64,000 nt of DNA from Rhodobacter sp. CZR27 (GTDB taxonomy: Bacteria; Pseudomonadota; Alphaproteobacteria; Rhodobacterales; Rhodobacteraceae): contig NZ_CP023548.1 in the NCBI RefSeq assembly GCF_002407205.1, positions 1,574,501 through 1,638,500 of the forward strand, written 5' to 3'. Of the stretch, positions 48,862-58,758 are shown one piece after another. Made by a program: the position numbers and the translations under genes. Every line of letters starts with the position of its first letter. The first letter of the stretch is position 1. The notes below the pieces were generated by a model. That model did no database searches, had not been told where the DNA came from, and was given only the letters and a program-made list of their open reading frames with translations.

Positions 48862-49755
48862 TCAGAGCTGCTGGGCCTTCCTGTAGATCGCAATCTCTTC
48901 CATCACGAACTCGCGGAAGGCCGCCACCCGCTTGGAATGGCGCAGCTCCTCGGGGTAGGCGAGGAAGACCGGGACATCGCCGGACTCCACATCGGGCAGC
49001 ACCCGCACGAGGTCGGGGAAGGCGACCGCGAGGTAATCCGGCATCACCCCGATGCCGAGGTTGTTCAGCACGGCCTGCAGCACGCCGAAGTAGTTGTTCA
49101 CCGTCAGCATCGACGGAATGTCGTGCGACATCAACTCCTGCACGAGCAGGGCGCCCGCGGCCACCTGCGGCGCGCCCGGCAACTGGCAGATCAACCGGTG
49201 GCGCGAGAAGTCCTCGGTCTTCTCGGGCGTGCCATTCTCGGCAAGATACTGCGCCGAGGCGTAGAGCCGCATCCGGATCGTCATCAGCCGCTTGCGGATC
49301 AGGTCGGCCTGCGACGGCTCCTTCATGCGGATCGCCACGTCGGCCTCGCGCATCGGCAGGTCGAGCACGCGCTCTTCCAGCATCAGGTCGATCTTCAGCG
49401 CCGGATACTTCTTGTAGAGCCCGCCCAGCCGCGGGGCGAGCCAGAGGGTGCCGAAGCCGGTCGTCGTCGTGACGCGCAACTCGCCGAAGACCTCGTCCTC
49501 GCTGTCGCGGATGCGGGCGGCTGCGGCGTCCAGTCGCTTGACCATCGCGCTCGTGGCCTCGAAGAGAAGCTCACCCTGCTCGGTGAGAATCAGTCCCCGG
49601 GCGTGGCGGTGGAAAAGCGTGACATTCAGGCTCTCCTCGAGGGCCCGGATCTGCCGGCTGACCGCCGACTGGGACAGGTGCAGCGTGTCGCCGGCGTGGG
49701 TCAGGCTGCCCGCATCGGCCACCGCGTGGAAGATTCTGAGCTTGTCCCAATCCAT
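48862..49755 (-). CDS. LysR-type regulator
   Basis: A 297-aa LysR regulator: HTH at residues 1-60 (MDWDKLRIFHAVADAGSLTH, QSAVSRQIRALEESLNVTLF) and an effector domain (about 92-290). It starts with MDWDKL as in the widely conserved Rhodobacterales family whose targets are not well known. GAGAG lies upstream of ATG 49755. It is divergent from the indolepyruvate oxidoreductase gene, 157 nt apart, and is the obvious candidate regulator of it (inference). Confidence 0.93.
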   Translation of the reverse strand: MDWDKLRIFHAVADAGSLTHAGDTLHLSQSAVSRQIRALEESLNVTLFHRHARGLILTEQGELLFEATSAMVKRLDAAAARIRDSEDEVFGELRVTTTTGFGTLWLAPRLGGLYKKYPALKIDLMLEERVLDLPMREADVAIRMKEPSQADLIRKRLMTIRMRLYASAQYLAENGTPEKTEDFSRHRLICQLPGAPQVAAGALLVQELMSHDIPSMLTVNNYFGVLQAVLNNLGIGVMPDYLAVAFPDLVRVLPDVESGDVPVFLAYPEELRHSKRVAAFREFVMEEIAIYRKAQQL

Positions 49756-49854
49756 CTCGCAACTCTCCCGCCGCGGGTGGCGGCTTCTGCGCAATGATCC
49801 CTAACGGATCGCATATCCGTGTTGCAACGGAAACATGGCTCCGAAACCGCTTTG

Positions 49855-49875
49855 TAGGTCAACCTTTTTGACCTA
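49855..49875. promoter_or_regulatory. perfect 21-bp palindromic operator upstream of the indolepyruvate oxidoreductase
   Basis: TAGGTCAA-CCTTT-TTGACCTA: two perfect 8-bp arms with a 5-nt centre, ending 38 nt before the ATG at 49913. The right arm contains TTGACC, which could be the -35 element, so a bound factor would directly affect polymerase. Confidence 0.7.
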
Positions 49876-49912
49876 AACTGGATTCATGTTCAAAGGCTGT
49901 GGGAGGAGACCG

Positions 49913-52900
49913 ATGAGCAGGCAGGATGTGAAGCTGTCCGACCGCTATGACCTCGGCAAGTCGCCGGTGCTGTTGAACGGCACGCAGGCGCTGGTGCGGC
50001 TGATGCTGATGCAGAAGGCGCGCGACCGGGCGGCGGGGCTGAACACGGCGGGCTATGTCACGGGCTACCGCGGCTCGCCGCTGTCGTCGGTGGACCTGAT
50101 GATGGGCCGAGCGAAGAAGGATCTGGACGCGGCCGACGTGCTGTTCCAGCCGGGCCTGAACGAGGACCTCGCGGCGACGGCGATCTGGGGCACGCAGCAG
50201 GCCGAGCTGCGAGGCGAAGGGCGCTTCGACGGCGTCTTCGCGCTCTGGTATGGCAAGGGGCCGGGGGTGGACCGTACCGGCGACGTGATGCGGCATGCCA
50301 ACATGGCCGGCACCTCGCGGCACGGCGGCGTGCTGATGGCGATGGGCGACGACCACACCGGCGAAAGCTCGACCACGCTGCACCAGTCGGACTGGGCGCT
50401 GGTCGATGCCTATATCCCGGTCCTGTCGCCGGCCGGGGTGCAGGAGATCCTGGACTACGGGCTTTACGGCTGGGCGCTGTCGCGTTTCGCCGGCGTCTGG
50501 GTCGGCCTCAAGACCATGAAGGACACGGTGGAGGCCACGGCGGTGGTGGACGGTCGCCCCGACCGGATGCGCCTCGTCCTGCCCGATTTCGCGATGCCGC
50601 AGGGCGGGCTCAACATCCGGCTGGCCGATACTCCGGTGTCGCAGGAAGCGCGGATGATCGACTACAAGCGCTTCGCCGCCGAGGCCTTCAGCCACGCCAA
50701 CCGCATGGACCGCCGGATCTGGGGCAAGCCGGGCGCAAAGATCGGCTTCGTCTCGGCCGGGAAAAGCTGGCTCGACCTCGTGCATGCCCTGTCGCTGCTG
50801 GGCATCGGCGAGCACGAGGCCGAACGGCTGGGGATCACCACCTACAAGGTCGGGCAGGTCTGGCCGCTCGATTTCCGCGGTTTCCAGGAGTGGGCCGAGG
50901 GCGTGGACCTGATCGTCTGCGTCGAGGAGAAGCGCAAGCTGATCGAGGTGCAGGCCAAGGAGGCGATCTTCAACGACCGCCGGGGCCGCCGCATCTTCGG
51001 CTGGCAGAACGACCGCGGCGAGGAGCTGTTCCCCACGAGGTTCGCGCTGGATCCCGTTGGAATTGCGGAAAAGATCGGCAAGATCCTGATCGAGGAGGGC
51101 CGCGCCACCGAAGCCGTCAAGGCCGGTCTCGCGCGGCTGGCCGAGGCACGCCGGGCCGACAATGCGCAGGATCTTGCGGCGCGGCTGCCCTATTTCTGCT
51201 CGGGCTGCCCGCACAACACCTCGACCCGGCTTCCCGAGGGCAGCCGCGCCTATGCGGGGATCGGCTGCCACTACATGGTGCAGTGGATGGACCGTGACAC
51301 GGTCGGCTTCACCCAGATGGGCGGCGAGGGAGCAAACTGGATCGGTGAAGCTCCGTTCTCGAAGCGCCCGCACGTGTTCCAGAATCTGGGCGACGGCACC
51401 TACAACCACTCGGGCGTGCAGGCGATCCGGGCGGCGCTCGCGGCGGGCACGAACATCACCTACAAGATCCTGTTCAACGATGCCGTGGCCATGACCGGCG
51501 GCCAGCACAACGAGGGCGACCTTTCGGCCGATCGCATCGTGCGCGAGATCCAGGCGATGGGCGTGGGCCACATCGCCGTGGTGCATGACGCGAAGGAGGA
51601 GGTTGACCTCACGCGCTTCCCGAAGGGCATCGAGATCCACGAGCGCGCCGAGCTGATGGAGGTCCAGCGGAAATACCGTGATATTCCGGGCGTTTCGGCC
51701 ATCGTCTACATCCAGACCTGCGCCGCCGAGAAGCGCCGTCGCCGCAAGCGCGGCACCTTCCCGGACATCGACCGCCGGGTCTTCATCAACACGGACGTCT
51801 GCGAGGGCTGCGGCGACTGCGGCGTGCAGTCGAACTGCGTGTCGATCGTGCCGGTCGAGACGGAACTCGGGCGCAAGCGCGCGATTGACCAGTCGTCCTG
51901 CAACAAGGATTTCTCGTGCCTCAACGGATTCTGTCCGTCCTTCGTCACGCTTGAGGGGGCAAAACCGAAGAAGGCCGCCACGGCCGAGATCGACCTGCCG
52001 CACCTGCCCGCACCCGTGCTTCCTGAGATCCGCGGCACGCACAACATCCTTGTGACCGGCGTGGGCGGGACCGGCGTGGTCACCGTCGGCGCGATCCTCT
52101 CCATGGCCGCGCATGTCGATGGCAAGGGCGCGGGCATGATGGAGATGGCGGGCCTCGCCCAGAAGGGCGGCGCCGTCCACATCCACTGCCGCATCGCCGA
52201 GAAGCCATCCGACATCAGCGCGATCCGCGTGGCCGTAGGCGAGGCCGATGCGGTGATTGGCGGCGATCTCGTGGTGACGGCCGGGGCGAAGACCATGGGC
52301 CTGATGGCCAAGGGGCGCACCGGGGCGGTGGTGAACAGCCACGACATCGTCACCGGAGAGTTCACGCGCAACACGGATTTCCGTGTTCCTTCCGACCGGT
52401 TGCAGGTCTCTCTTCAGGCGCGGCTTCAGGATCGTGTGGCGTTCCTCGACGCCACGGAACTGGCGCGTGTACTGATGGGCGACTCGATCTATTCGAACAT
52501 GCTGGTCTTTGGCGCGGCCTGGCAGAAGGGGCTGATCCCGCTCAGCGAGGAGGCGATCCACCGCGCGATCGAGCTGAACGGCGCCGCGGTCGAGCAGAAC
52601 GCCCGCGCCTTCGCGCTCGGCCGCTGGGCGGTGCTGCATCCCGCCGAAGCCGGGCGCATCCTGCAGCCCGAACCGCCGAAACCCGTGGACCCGGTGGCCT
52701 ATCGCGCCGAGCGGCTGGCCGGCTACCAGTCGCGCCGGCTGGCGCGGCGGTTCCGCGCCCTCGTGGACAGCGCGCCTGCCGAGATCCGCGAGGACGTCGC
52801 CCGCGGCTACTACCAGCTTCTCGCCTACAAGGACGAATACGAGGTGGCGCGGCTTCACCTCGACACGATGGACCGCGCGCGGGCCGAATTCGACGGCGAC

Positions 52901-53299
52901 TTCCACCCGACCTTCCACCTCGCGCCTCCGTTCCTTGCCGGGAAAGGCGACGAGCGCCCGAAGAAGCGCCAGTTCGGGGCGTGGATGATCCCGGCCTTCC
53001 GGCTGCTCGCGACCATGAAGGTGCTGCGCGGCACGCCCCTCGATCCGTTCGGCCGCAACCCGGAACGGCGGCTCGAACGCCGCCTGATCGCCGAGTTCGA
53101 GGCCGACATGGCCGAGATCCTGCCGAAGCTGCGGCCGGAGACCATGGACCTCGGGCGCGAGCTTGCACGGCTGCCGCTGTCGATCCGGGGCTATGGCCCG
53201 GTGAAGGAGGCGAATGCCACAAAGGCCGCAGGACGCCGCGAGGAGTTGCTGGCCGCGATCCGGGCCGGCGGGGCGCCCTTGCCGATGGCTGCGGAATAG
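49913..53299 (+). CDS. Indolepyruvate ferredoxin oxidoreductase, fused alpha/beta form
   Basis: A 1128-aa fused enzyme that oxidatively decarboxylates aryl-pyruvates (from aromatic amino acids) to aryl-acetyl-CoA with ferredoxin. Order: pyrimidine-binding thiamine domain (LNTAGYVTGYRGSPLSSVDL near 40-60), the ThDP/Mg domain (CSGCPHNTSTRLPEGS near 435; GGEGANWIGEAP; FNDAVAMTGGQ), a short ferredoxin-like segment (DVCEGCGDCGVQSNC near 628-642), the gamma-type domain (ILVTGVGGTGVVTVGAIL near 715), and a C-terminal DUF6537-like part. I take ATG 49913 because GGGAGGAG precedes it at proper spacing; the upstream ATG at 49886 has none. Monocistronic by layout. Confidence 0.92.
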   Translation: MSRQDVKLSDRYDLGKSPVLLNGTQALVRLMLMQKARDRAAGLNTAGYVTGYRGSPLSSVDLMMGRAKKDLDAADVLFQPGLNEDLAATAIWGTQQAELRGEGRFDGVFALWYGKGPGVDRTGDVMRHANMAGTSRHGGVLMAMGDDHTGESSTTLHQSDWALVDAYIPVLSPAGVQEILDYGLYGWALSRFAGVWVGLKTMKDTVEATAVVDGRPDRMRLVLPDFAMPQGGLNIRLADTPVSQEARMIDYKRFAAEAFSHANRMDRRIWGKPGAKIGFVSAGKSWLDLVHALSLLGIGEHEAERLGITTYKVGQVWPLDFRGFQEWAEGVDLIVCVEEKRKLIEVQAKEAIFNDRRGRRIFGWQNDRGEELFPTRFALDPVGIAEKIGKILIEEGRATEAVKAGLARLAEARRADNAQDLAARLPYFCSGCPHNTSTRLPEGSRAYAGIGCHYMVQWMDRDTVGFTQMGGEGANWIGEAPFSKRPHVFQNLGDGTYNHSGVQAIRAALAAGTNITYKILFNDAVAMTGGQHNEGDLSADRIVREIQAMGVGHIAVVHDAKEEVDLTRFPKGIEIHERAELMEVQRKYRDIPGVSAIVYIQTCAAEKRRRRKRGTFPDIDRRVFINTDVCEGCGDCGVQSNCVSIVPVETELGRKRAIDQSSCNKDFSCLNGFCPSFVTLEGAKPKKAATAEIDLPHLPAPVLPEIRGTHNILVTGVGGTGVVTVGAILSMAAHVDGKGAGMMEMAGLAQKGGAVHIHCRIAEKPSDISAIRVAVGEADAVIGGDLVVTAGAKTMGLMAKGRTGAVVNSHDIVTGEFTRNTDFRVPSDRLQVSLQARLQDRVAFLDATELARVLMGDSIYSNMLVFGAAWQKGLIPLSEEAIHRAIELNGAAVEQNARAFALGRWAVLHPAEAGRILQPEPPKPVDPVAYRAERLAGYQSRRLARRFRALVDSAPAEIREDVARGYYQLLAYKDEYEVARLHLDTMDRARAEFDGDFHPTFHLAPPFLAGKGDERPKKRQFGAWMIPAFRLLATMKVLRGTPLDPFGRNPERRLERRLIAEFEADMAEILPKLRPETMDLGRELARLPLSIRGYGPVKEANATKAAGRREELLAAIRAGGAPLPMAAE

Positions 53300-53386
53300 G
53301 TCGCAAGCGCCACCAATGCGCTTCCGTCTCCGGCGGCATGACCCTATGCTGCCGGCAGTGACAAGTCCTGAGGGGCGGGGGCAGGC

Positions 53387-54199
53387 ATGGCGGTTGGTGT
53401 GTTCGATTCGGGGCTTGGTGGCCTCACGGTGCTGGATGCGGTGCAGCGGCGGCTGCCGGAGGTTCCGTTCGTCTATTTCGGCGACAATGCCCACGCCCCC
53501 TATGGCGTGCGCGACGCCGAGGACATCTTCCAGTTGACCTGTGCCGCGACCGAGCGGCTGTGGGCGGAGGGCTGCGATCTTGTGATCCTCGCCTGCAACA
53601 CCGCTTCGGCGGCGGCGCTGAAGCGGATGCAGGAAAGCTGGGTGCCGAAGGACAAGCGCGTGCTGGGGGTCTTCGTGCCGCTGATCGAGGCCCTGACCGA
53701 GCGGCAGTGGGGCGACAACAGCCCCCCGCGCGAGGTGGCGGTGAAGCATGTCGCGCTGTTCGCCACGCCCGCCACGGTGGCCAGCCGCGCCTTCCAGCGC
53801 GAACTGGCCTATCGCGCCATCGGCGTGGACGTAGAGGCCCAGCCCTGCGGCGGGGTCGTCGACGCGATCGAGCAGGGCGACGAGATCCTCGCCGAGGCGC
53901 TGGTGCGTAGCCATGTCGAGGCGCTGAAGCGGCGGATGCCGCATCCACAAGCCGCCATCCTTGGCTGCACCCACTATCCGCTGATGGAGAAGGTGTTCCA
54001 GGACGCGCTGGGTCCGGAAGTCACCGTCTATTCTCAGGCCAATCTTGTGGCCGAGAGCCTTGCGGATTATCTGGCACGCAGGCCGGAGTTCGCAGGCTCG
54101 GGACAGGAGTCGAAGTTCCTGACCACGGGCGATCCGAAGTCGGTCTCGAACAAGGCGACGCAGTTCCTCAGACGGCGGATCAGCTTCGAGTCCGTGTGA
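53387..54199 (+). CDS. murI: Glutamate racemase
   Basis: MurI makes D-glutamate for peptidoglycan. The 270-aa protein has the two catalytic cysteines, Cys70 in [14 protein letters not shown] and Cys194 in [13 protein letters not shown], plus the substrate-binding [10 protein letters not shown] (7-16) and [10 protein letters not shown] (31-40). Length is normal. It starts 87 nt after the oxidoreductase and precedes argC by 25 nt. Confidence 0.96.
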   Translation: MAVGVFDSGLGGLTVLDAVQRRLPEVPFVYFGDNAHAPYGVRDAEDIFQLTCAATERLWAEGCDLVILACNTASAAALKRMQESWVPKDKRVLGVFVPLIEALTERQWGDNSPPREVAVKHVALFATPATVASRAFQRELAYRAIGVDVEAQPCGGVVDAIEQGDEILAEALVRSHVEALKRRMPHPQAAILGCTHYPLMEKVFQDALGPEVTVYSQANLVAESLADYLARRPEFAGSGQESKFLTTGDPKSVSNKATQFLRRRISFESV

Positions 54200-54224
54200 C
54201 AGGAAACCAACGGAAGACACTGAT

Positions 54225-55253
54225 ATGGAATACAGGATCGCCATTCTCGGTGCCTCGGGCTACACCGGGGCCGAACTGGTCCGGCTGATCGCCACGCATC
54301 CCGCCATGCGGATCGTGGCGCTGTCCGGCGACCGCAAGGCCGGGATGGAAATGGCCGAGGTGTTCCCCTTCCTGCGCCACCTTGACCTGCCGCGGCTGCA
54401 GAAGATCGAGGAGATCGATTTCTCGCGCGTGGACCTGGCGTTCTGCGCGCTTCCTCATGCGACGTCTCAGGCGGTGATCGCCGATCTTCCGGCCGATCTG
54501 AAGGTCGTGGACCTGTCTGCCGACTTCCGCCTGCGCGATCCGGCCGCATACGAGAAGTGGTATGGCAAGCCCCATGCCGCGCCCGGGCTGCAGAAGGAAG
54601 CGGTCTATGGCCTGACCGAGTTCTACCGCGACGAGATCCGCGGGGCCCGCCTGGTGGCGGGCACGGGCTGCAACGCGGCGACCGGGCAATATGCCATCCG
54701 GCCGCTGATAGAGGCCGGGGTGATCGACCTCGACGACATCCTGATCGACCTCAAGGCCGGCGTCTCGGGAGCGGGCCGCAGCCTGAAGGAGAACCTGCTG
54801 CACGCCGAACTCTCCGAGGGCACGCATGCATATTCGGCGGGCGGCAAGCACCGGCACCTCGGCGAATTCGACCAGGAGTTCTCGAAGGTCGCCGGCAGGC
54901 CCGTGATGGTGCAGTTCACGCCTCACCTGACGCCGATGAACCGCGGCATCCTTGCCAGTGTCTATGTCAAGGGCGATCCGCGGGCGGTCCATCAGGCGCT
55001 CTTCGACCGCTATCTGAAGGAAACGTTCATCGAGGTGCTGCCTTTTGGCGCGCTCCCCTCGACACGCGACATCCGAGGCTCCAACTTCGTCCATATCGGC
55101 GTGATCGGGGACCGCATTCCCGGCCGCGCCATGGTGGTGGCGGTGCTGGACAACCTGTGCAAGGGCTCGTCGGGGCAGGCGATCCAGAATGCGAACCTGA
55201 TGCTGGGACTGGACGAGGCCGCAGGGCTGATGCTCGCGCCCGTCTTCCCCTGA
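54225..55253 (+). CDS. argC: N-acetyl-gamma-glutamyl-phosphate reductase
   Basis: ArgC reduces N-acetylglutamyl phosphate with NADPH, step three of arginine synthesis. The 342-aa protein has the NADP motif [16 protein letters not shown], active-site Cys149 in [14 protein letters not shown], and the [10 protein letters not shown] motif of the dimerisation/catalytic domain. It follows murI by 25 nt; ccmE follows by 24 nt, so murI-argC-ccmE may be one transcript of functionally unrelated genes. Confidence 0.97.
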   Translation: MEYRIAILGASGYTGAELVRLIATHPAMRIVALSGDRKAGMEMAEVFPFLRHLDLPRLQKIEEIDFSRVDLAFCALPHATSQAVIADLPADLKVVDLSADFRLRDPAAYEKWYGKPHAAPGLQKEAVYGLTEFYRDEIRGARLVAGTGCNAATGQYAIRPLIEAGVIDLDDILIDLKAGVSGAGRSLKENLLHAELSEGTHAYSAGGKHRHLGEFDQEFSKVAGRPVMVQFTPHLTPMNRGILASVYVKGDPRAVHQALFDRYLKETFIEVLPFGALPSTRDIRGSNFVHIGVIGDRIPGRAMVVAVLDNLCKGSSGQAIQNANLMLGLDEAAGLMLAPVFP

Positions 55254-55277
55254 GAGCCGTTTGCCGCGAGGACGCAC

Positions 55278-55721
55278 ATGAAGGGCCTGAAGAAGAAACG
55301 CCGCATCCAGATCATCGCGCTGGCCTTCGTGGCACTGGCCGGATCCACCGCGCTGATCGGCTATGCCATGCGCGACGGGATCAACTTCTTCCGCTCGCCC
55401 ACGCAGGTGGTCGAGGCGCCGCCGCCCGAGACCGAGGTGTTCCGCATCGGCGGCCTGGTCGAGGAAGGCAGTCTGATCCGCGGGCAGGGCGAGACGGTGA
55501 CCTTCCGCGTCACCGACACCAATGCCACCGTGCCGGTCACCTACAAGGGCGTGTTGCCCGACCTCTTTGCCGAGAACGCGGGCATGGTAGGCACGGGGCG
55601 CCTGGTGAACGGGACCTTCGTCGCGACCGAGATCCTTGCCAAGCACGACGAGACCTACATGCCGAAGGAAGTGGTCGACACCCTCAAGGAACAGGGCGTC
55701 TATCAGGAACCGAGCGGCTGA
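55278..55721 (+). CDS. ccmE: Cytochrome c-type biogenesis heme chaperone CcmE
   Basis: CcmE takes heme from CcmABCD and carries it covalently on a histidine to CcmFH in the periplasm. The 147-aa protein has a basic N-terminus (MKGLKKKRR), one membrane helix (about 11-30) and an OB-fold domain. Heme-binding His123 and Tyr127 are in LAKHDETYMPKEV. The other ccm genes are not in the window, although this gene is often separated in the group. Its stop is directly followed by a CtrA-like box. Confidence 0.95.
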   Translation: MKGLKKKRRIQIIALAFVALAGSTALIGYAMRDGINFFRSPTQVVEAPPPETEVFRIGGLVEEGSLIRGQGETVTFRVTDTNATVPVTYKGVLPDLFAENAGMVGTGRLVNGTFVATEILAKHDETYMPKEVVDTLKEQGVYQEPSG

Positions 55722-55736
55722 TTAACCACGCCTTGA
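55722..55736 (+). promoter_or_regulatory. CtrA-like box upstream of the GTA lysis genes
   Basis: TTAACCACGCCTTGA matches the CtrA consensus TTAA-N7-TTAA with one mismatch, 43 nt before the endolysin start. In Rhodobacter capsulatus GTA lysis genes depend on the CckA-ChpT-CtrA system. Confidence 0.55.
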
Positions 55737-55779
55737 GCCGTCTTCGGCAGTCTGGCCCGCGAACTTGCGCGGGGGTCAG

Positions 55780-56391
55780 ATGCACAGCGTTCAGGACATT
55801 GCGAAAGAGATCGTCGCCCGCGAGGGCGGCTTCGTGGACGATCCCTCCGATCCGGGGTGCGCCACGAAATACGGTGTCACCATCGGCACGTTGCGCCGGC
55901 TGGGCTTCGATACCACGGGAGACGGGAAGGTGGGCATCGACGACGTGCGCTGCCTGACCCGGACCCAGGCCGAGGCCATCTTCGTCGAGCACTACTTCCG
56001 CCGCCCCGGCATCGGCAACCTGCCCGAGGCCATCCAGGCCAGCGTCTTCGACATGTATGTCAACGCGGGCACCAATGCGGTGAAGATCCTGCAGCGCCTT
56101 GTCAGCGACATGGGATTTCCCTGCACGGCCGACGGGGTGATCGGGCCGCAGACCATCCGGCAGGTCCAGTCGGCCTGGGAGGCGGCGCCCGGCCATCTGG
56201 GCGATGCCTATGCCATCGCGCGGCGCAACTGGTATTACGCGCTCGCCGACGGCCGGCCTGCCTCGCGCAAGTATGCCCGGCGCCGTGATGGCGGCAAGGG
56301 CGGCTGGATCACCCGCGCCGAGGAGTTCATGTCGGACCGATACCGCCTGACCGAGGCGCAGCACCGGGAAAGGGTTGCATCATGGGCCTGA
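55780..56391 (+). CDS. GTA endolysin (GH108-type N-acetylmuramidase)
   Basis: A 203-aa glycosyl hydrolase family 108 muramidase. The N-terminal catalytic motif has Glu15 in AREGGFVDDPSDPG-CATKYGVT; the second Gly of the usual GG is Cys here. A C-terminal peptidoglycan-binding-like region (FPCTADGVIGPQTIRQVQ, about 112-129) follows. No signal peptide, so export needs the holin encoded next (10-nt overlap). This endolysin-holin pair corresponds in type and order to the R. capsulatus genes rcc00555-rcc00556, which lyse cells to release gene transfer agent. Confidence 0.85.
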   Translation: MHSVQDIAKEIVAREGGFVDDPSDPGCATKYGVTIGTLRRLGFDTTGDGKVGIDDVRCLTRTQAEAIFVEHYFRRPGIGNLPEAIQASVFDMYVNAGTNAVKILQRLVSDMGFPCTADGVIGPQTIRQVQSAWEAAPGHLGDAYAIARRNWYYALADGRPASRKYARRRDGGKGGWITRAEEFMSDRYRLTEAQHRERVASWA

Positions 56392-56861
56392 TGGGACGGT
56401 TCATCGCGGGCACCGACAGCGTGGCGGCGCTGGGGGCGGCGGCCCGGGATGTGGTCGAGGCCTTCCGCCCGAACGCCACGCGCGAGATGGAGCTTTCGGC
56501 CTTGGCGCAGAGCGAGGCGCTCCGGCAGTATTCCGAGGAATATGCCACCGCCGGCGCGAACTGGTTCGACCGGCTGGTGAACGGCCTGAACCGGCTGCCG
56601 CGTCCGATGCTCGCCTTCGGCACGCTGGCGCTTTTCGTCTTCGCCATGGTCGATCCCGAAAGCTTCGGGCGGCGCATGTCGGGCCTTGCGCTCGTGCCCG
56701 ATCCGCTCTGGTGGCTGCTGGCCGCCATCGTCGGCTTCTACTTCGGCTCACGCGAGGCACACTATTTCCGCGCACGCCAGCCGCCCGTGACGGCGGGGCC
56801 TGCGCAGTCGGGGGGCGACGTGAACCCCGCCCTTGACGAGTGGCGCGAGGAGCGATCCTGA
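56382..56861 (+). CDS. GTA holin (3-TM holin family)
   Basis: A 159-aa protein of the GTA_holin_3TM type (holin of three membrane segments, for gene-transfer release). An amphipathic N-terminus (FIAGTDSVAALGAAARDVVEAFRPNA) is followed by an acidic helix and two clear membrane helices (about 78-95, PRPMLAFGTLALFVFAMV, and 107-126, PLWWLLAAIVGFYFGSRE). A polar tail follows. It overlaps the endolysin gene by 10 nt. It should form the inner-membrane pore that lets the endolysin reach the wall. No other GTA or phage genes lie nearby. Confidence 0.85.
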   Translation: MGLMGRFIAGTDSVAALGAAARDVVEAFRPNATREMELSALAQSEALRQYSEEYATAGANWFDRLVNGLNRLPRPMLAFGTLALFVFAMVDPESFGRRMSGLALVPDPLWWLLAAIVGFYFGSREAHYFRARQPPVTAGPAQSGGDVNPALDEWREERS

Positions 56862-56945
56862 GGCGCAGCCTCCGGCGGGGCGGGCGGCATTGACCTGTGC
56901 GCCCGCCTCTGGCAAAGCCGGGGCGACAGTCAGGATACGCCCCGA

Positions 56946-58688
56946 ATGAACCTCTTCACCGAAATCCGCAATCTCGTGACGGCCGAACTCGGCGCCATGG
57001 CCGAGGCGGGGGATCTTCCCGCCGGCCTCGACTTCGCCGCCGTCGCGGTGGAGCCGCCGCGCGATCCGGCGCATGGCGACATGGCGACCAATGCGGCGAT
57101 GGTGCTGGCCAAGCCCGCCGGCAAGCCGCCGCGCACCATTGCCGAGACGCTGGCCGCGCGGCTTGCGGCCGATCCGCGGATCGCGATGGCCGAAGTGGCG
57201 GGGCCGGGCTTCCTGAACCTGCGGCTGAAGCCGGGGGTCTGGCAGGGGCTGGTGGCCTCGGTCCTGGGGCAGGGTGCGGACTATGGCCGCTCCTCCATCG
57301 GTGCGGGCCAGCGGGTGAACGTGGAATTCGTCTCGGCCAACCCCACGGGGCCGATGCATGTCGGCCATGTCCGCGGCGCGGTGGTGGGCGATGCGCTCGC
57401 CCGGCTTCTGGCCTTCGCGGGCTGGGACGTGACGCGGGAATACTACATCAATGACGGCGGTGCGCAGGTCGACGTGCTCGCGCGTTCGGCCTTCGAGCGC
57501 TACCGCGAGGCGAACGGGCTCGAGCCCGAGATCCGCGAGGGCCTCTATCCCGGCGACTACCTGATCCCGGTGGGTGAGGCGCTCAAGGCGAAATACGGCA
57601 CCAGCCTGCTCGACCAGCCGGAAAGCGTCTGGCTCGCCGACGTGCGCGACTTCGCCACCGGCATGATGATGCAGATGATCCGCGAGGATCTGGCGGCGCT
57701 CGGCGTCCAGATGGACGTCTATTCCTCGGAAAAGGCGCTTTACGGCACCGGCAAGATCGAGGCGGCGCTGGCCCGGCTGGAGGGCATGGGCCTGATCTAC
57801 GAGGGCGTGCTGGAGCCGCCGAAGGGCAAGCTGCCCGAGGATTGGGAGCCGCGCGAGCAGACGCTGTTCCGCTCGACGGCGCATGGCGACGACGTGGACC
57901 GGCCGGTGAAGAAGTCGGACGGCAGCTGGACCTATTTCGCCCCCGACATCGCCTACCACTACGACAAGGTCAGCCGCGGCTTTGACCAGCTGATCGACAT
58001 CTTCGGCGCCGACCACGGCGGCTACGTCAAGCGGATGAAGGCGGCGGTGGCGGCGCTGTCCGAGGGGCGCGTGCCGCTCGACATCAAGCTGATCCAGCTG
58101 GTGAAGCTGTGGAAGAACGGCGAACCCTTCAAGATGTCGAAGCGCGCCGGAACCTACGTGACGCTGCGCGACGTGGTGGAGCAGGTGGGTGCCGACGTCA
58201 CCCGCTTCGTGATGCTGACGCGCAAGAACGACGCGGCGCTCGACTTCGACTTCGACAAGGTGCTGGAGCAGTCGAAGGAGAACCCGGTCTTCTACGTTCA
58301 ATATGCCAATGCGCGGATCAACTCGGTCCTGCGCAAGGCGCGCGAGGCGGGGATCGACGTCGCGGACGCCAGCCTTGCGGCGGCGGATCTGGGCCGGCTC
58401 GACCATCCGGCCGAGCTTGCGCTGATCGCGAAAGTCGCGGAATGGCCGCGTCTGGTCGAGATCGCGGCCCGCACGAACGAGCCGCACCGCGTGGCCTTCT
58501 ACCTGCACGAACTCGCCTCGGACCTCCACGGCCTGTGGAACCGCGGCAACGATGAACCCGGATTGCGCTTCCTTCAGGACGATCCGGCGGTTTCACAGGC
58601 AAAAATCGCCCTCGCGCGGGCGGTGGGCGTTGTGATTTGCGCCGGTTTGAGTATCTTGGGCGTCACTCCGGTCGAAGAAATGCGCTGA
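56946..58688 (+). CDS. argS: Arginyl-tRNA synthetase
   Basis: A 580-aa class I synthetase charging tRNA-Arg. The N-terminal additional domain (1-110) is followed by the HIGH-type motif [15 protein letters not shown] (about 131-145), the Rossmann catalytic core, the KMSKS-type motif [12 protein letters not shown] (about 393-404), and the all-helical anticodon-binding DALR domain (about 455-580, [13 protein letters not shown]). Length is normal. 84 nt after the holin. Confidence 0.97.
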   Translation: MNLFTEIRNLVTAELGAMAEAGDLPAGLDFAAVAVEPPRDPAHGDMATNAAMVLAKPAGKPPRTIAETLAARLAADPRIAMAEVAGPGFLNLRLKPGVWQGLVASVLGQGADYGRSSIGAGQRVNVEFVSANPTGPMHVGHVRGAVVGDALARLLAFAGWDVTREYYINDGGAQVDVLARSAFERYREANGLEPEIREGLYPGDYLIPVGEALKAKYGTSLLDQPESVWLADVRDFATGMMMQMIREDLAALGVQMDVYSSEKALYGTGKIEAALARLEGMGLIYEGVLEPPKGKLPEDWEPREQTLFRSTAHGDDVDRPVKKSDGSWTYFAPDIAYHYDKVSRGFDQLIDIFGADHGGYVKRMKAAVAALSEGRVPLDIKLIQLVKLWKNGEPFKMSKRAGTYVTLRDVVEQVGADVTRFVMLTRKNDAALDFDFDKVLEQSKENPVFYVQYANARINSVLRKAREAGIDVADASLAAADLGRLDHPAELALIAKVAEWPRLVEIAARTNEPHRVAFYLHELASDLHGLWNRGNDEPGLRFLQDDPAVSQAKIALARAVGVVICAGLSILGVTPVEEMR

Positions 58689-58758
58689 AAACATGCATCC
58701 GCCGGGGCGTAACAGGCAAGCAGCGCCGGGGCGTGCCCCGCGCGCAGTGGGGCAGAGC

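Noticed and set aside
49859..54244. 1461-codon minus-strand ORF antisense to the indolepyruvate oxidoreductase and murI
   Set aside because: Antisense frame kept open by GC-rich third positions; the plus strand encodes clear conserved enzymes with motifs and ribosome-binding sites.
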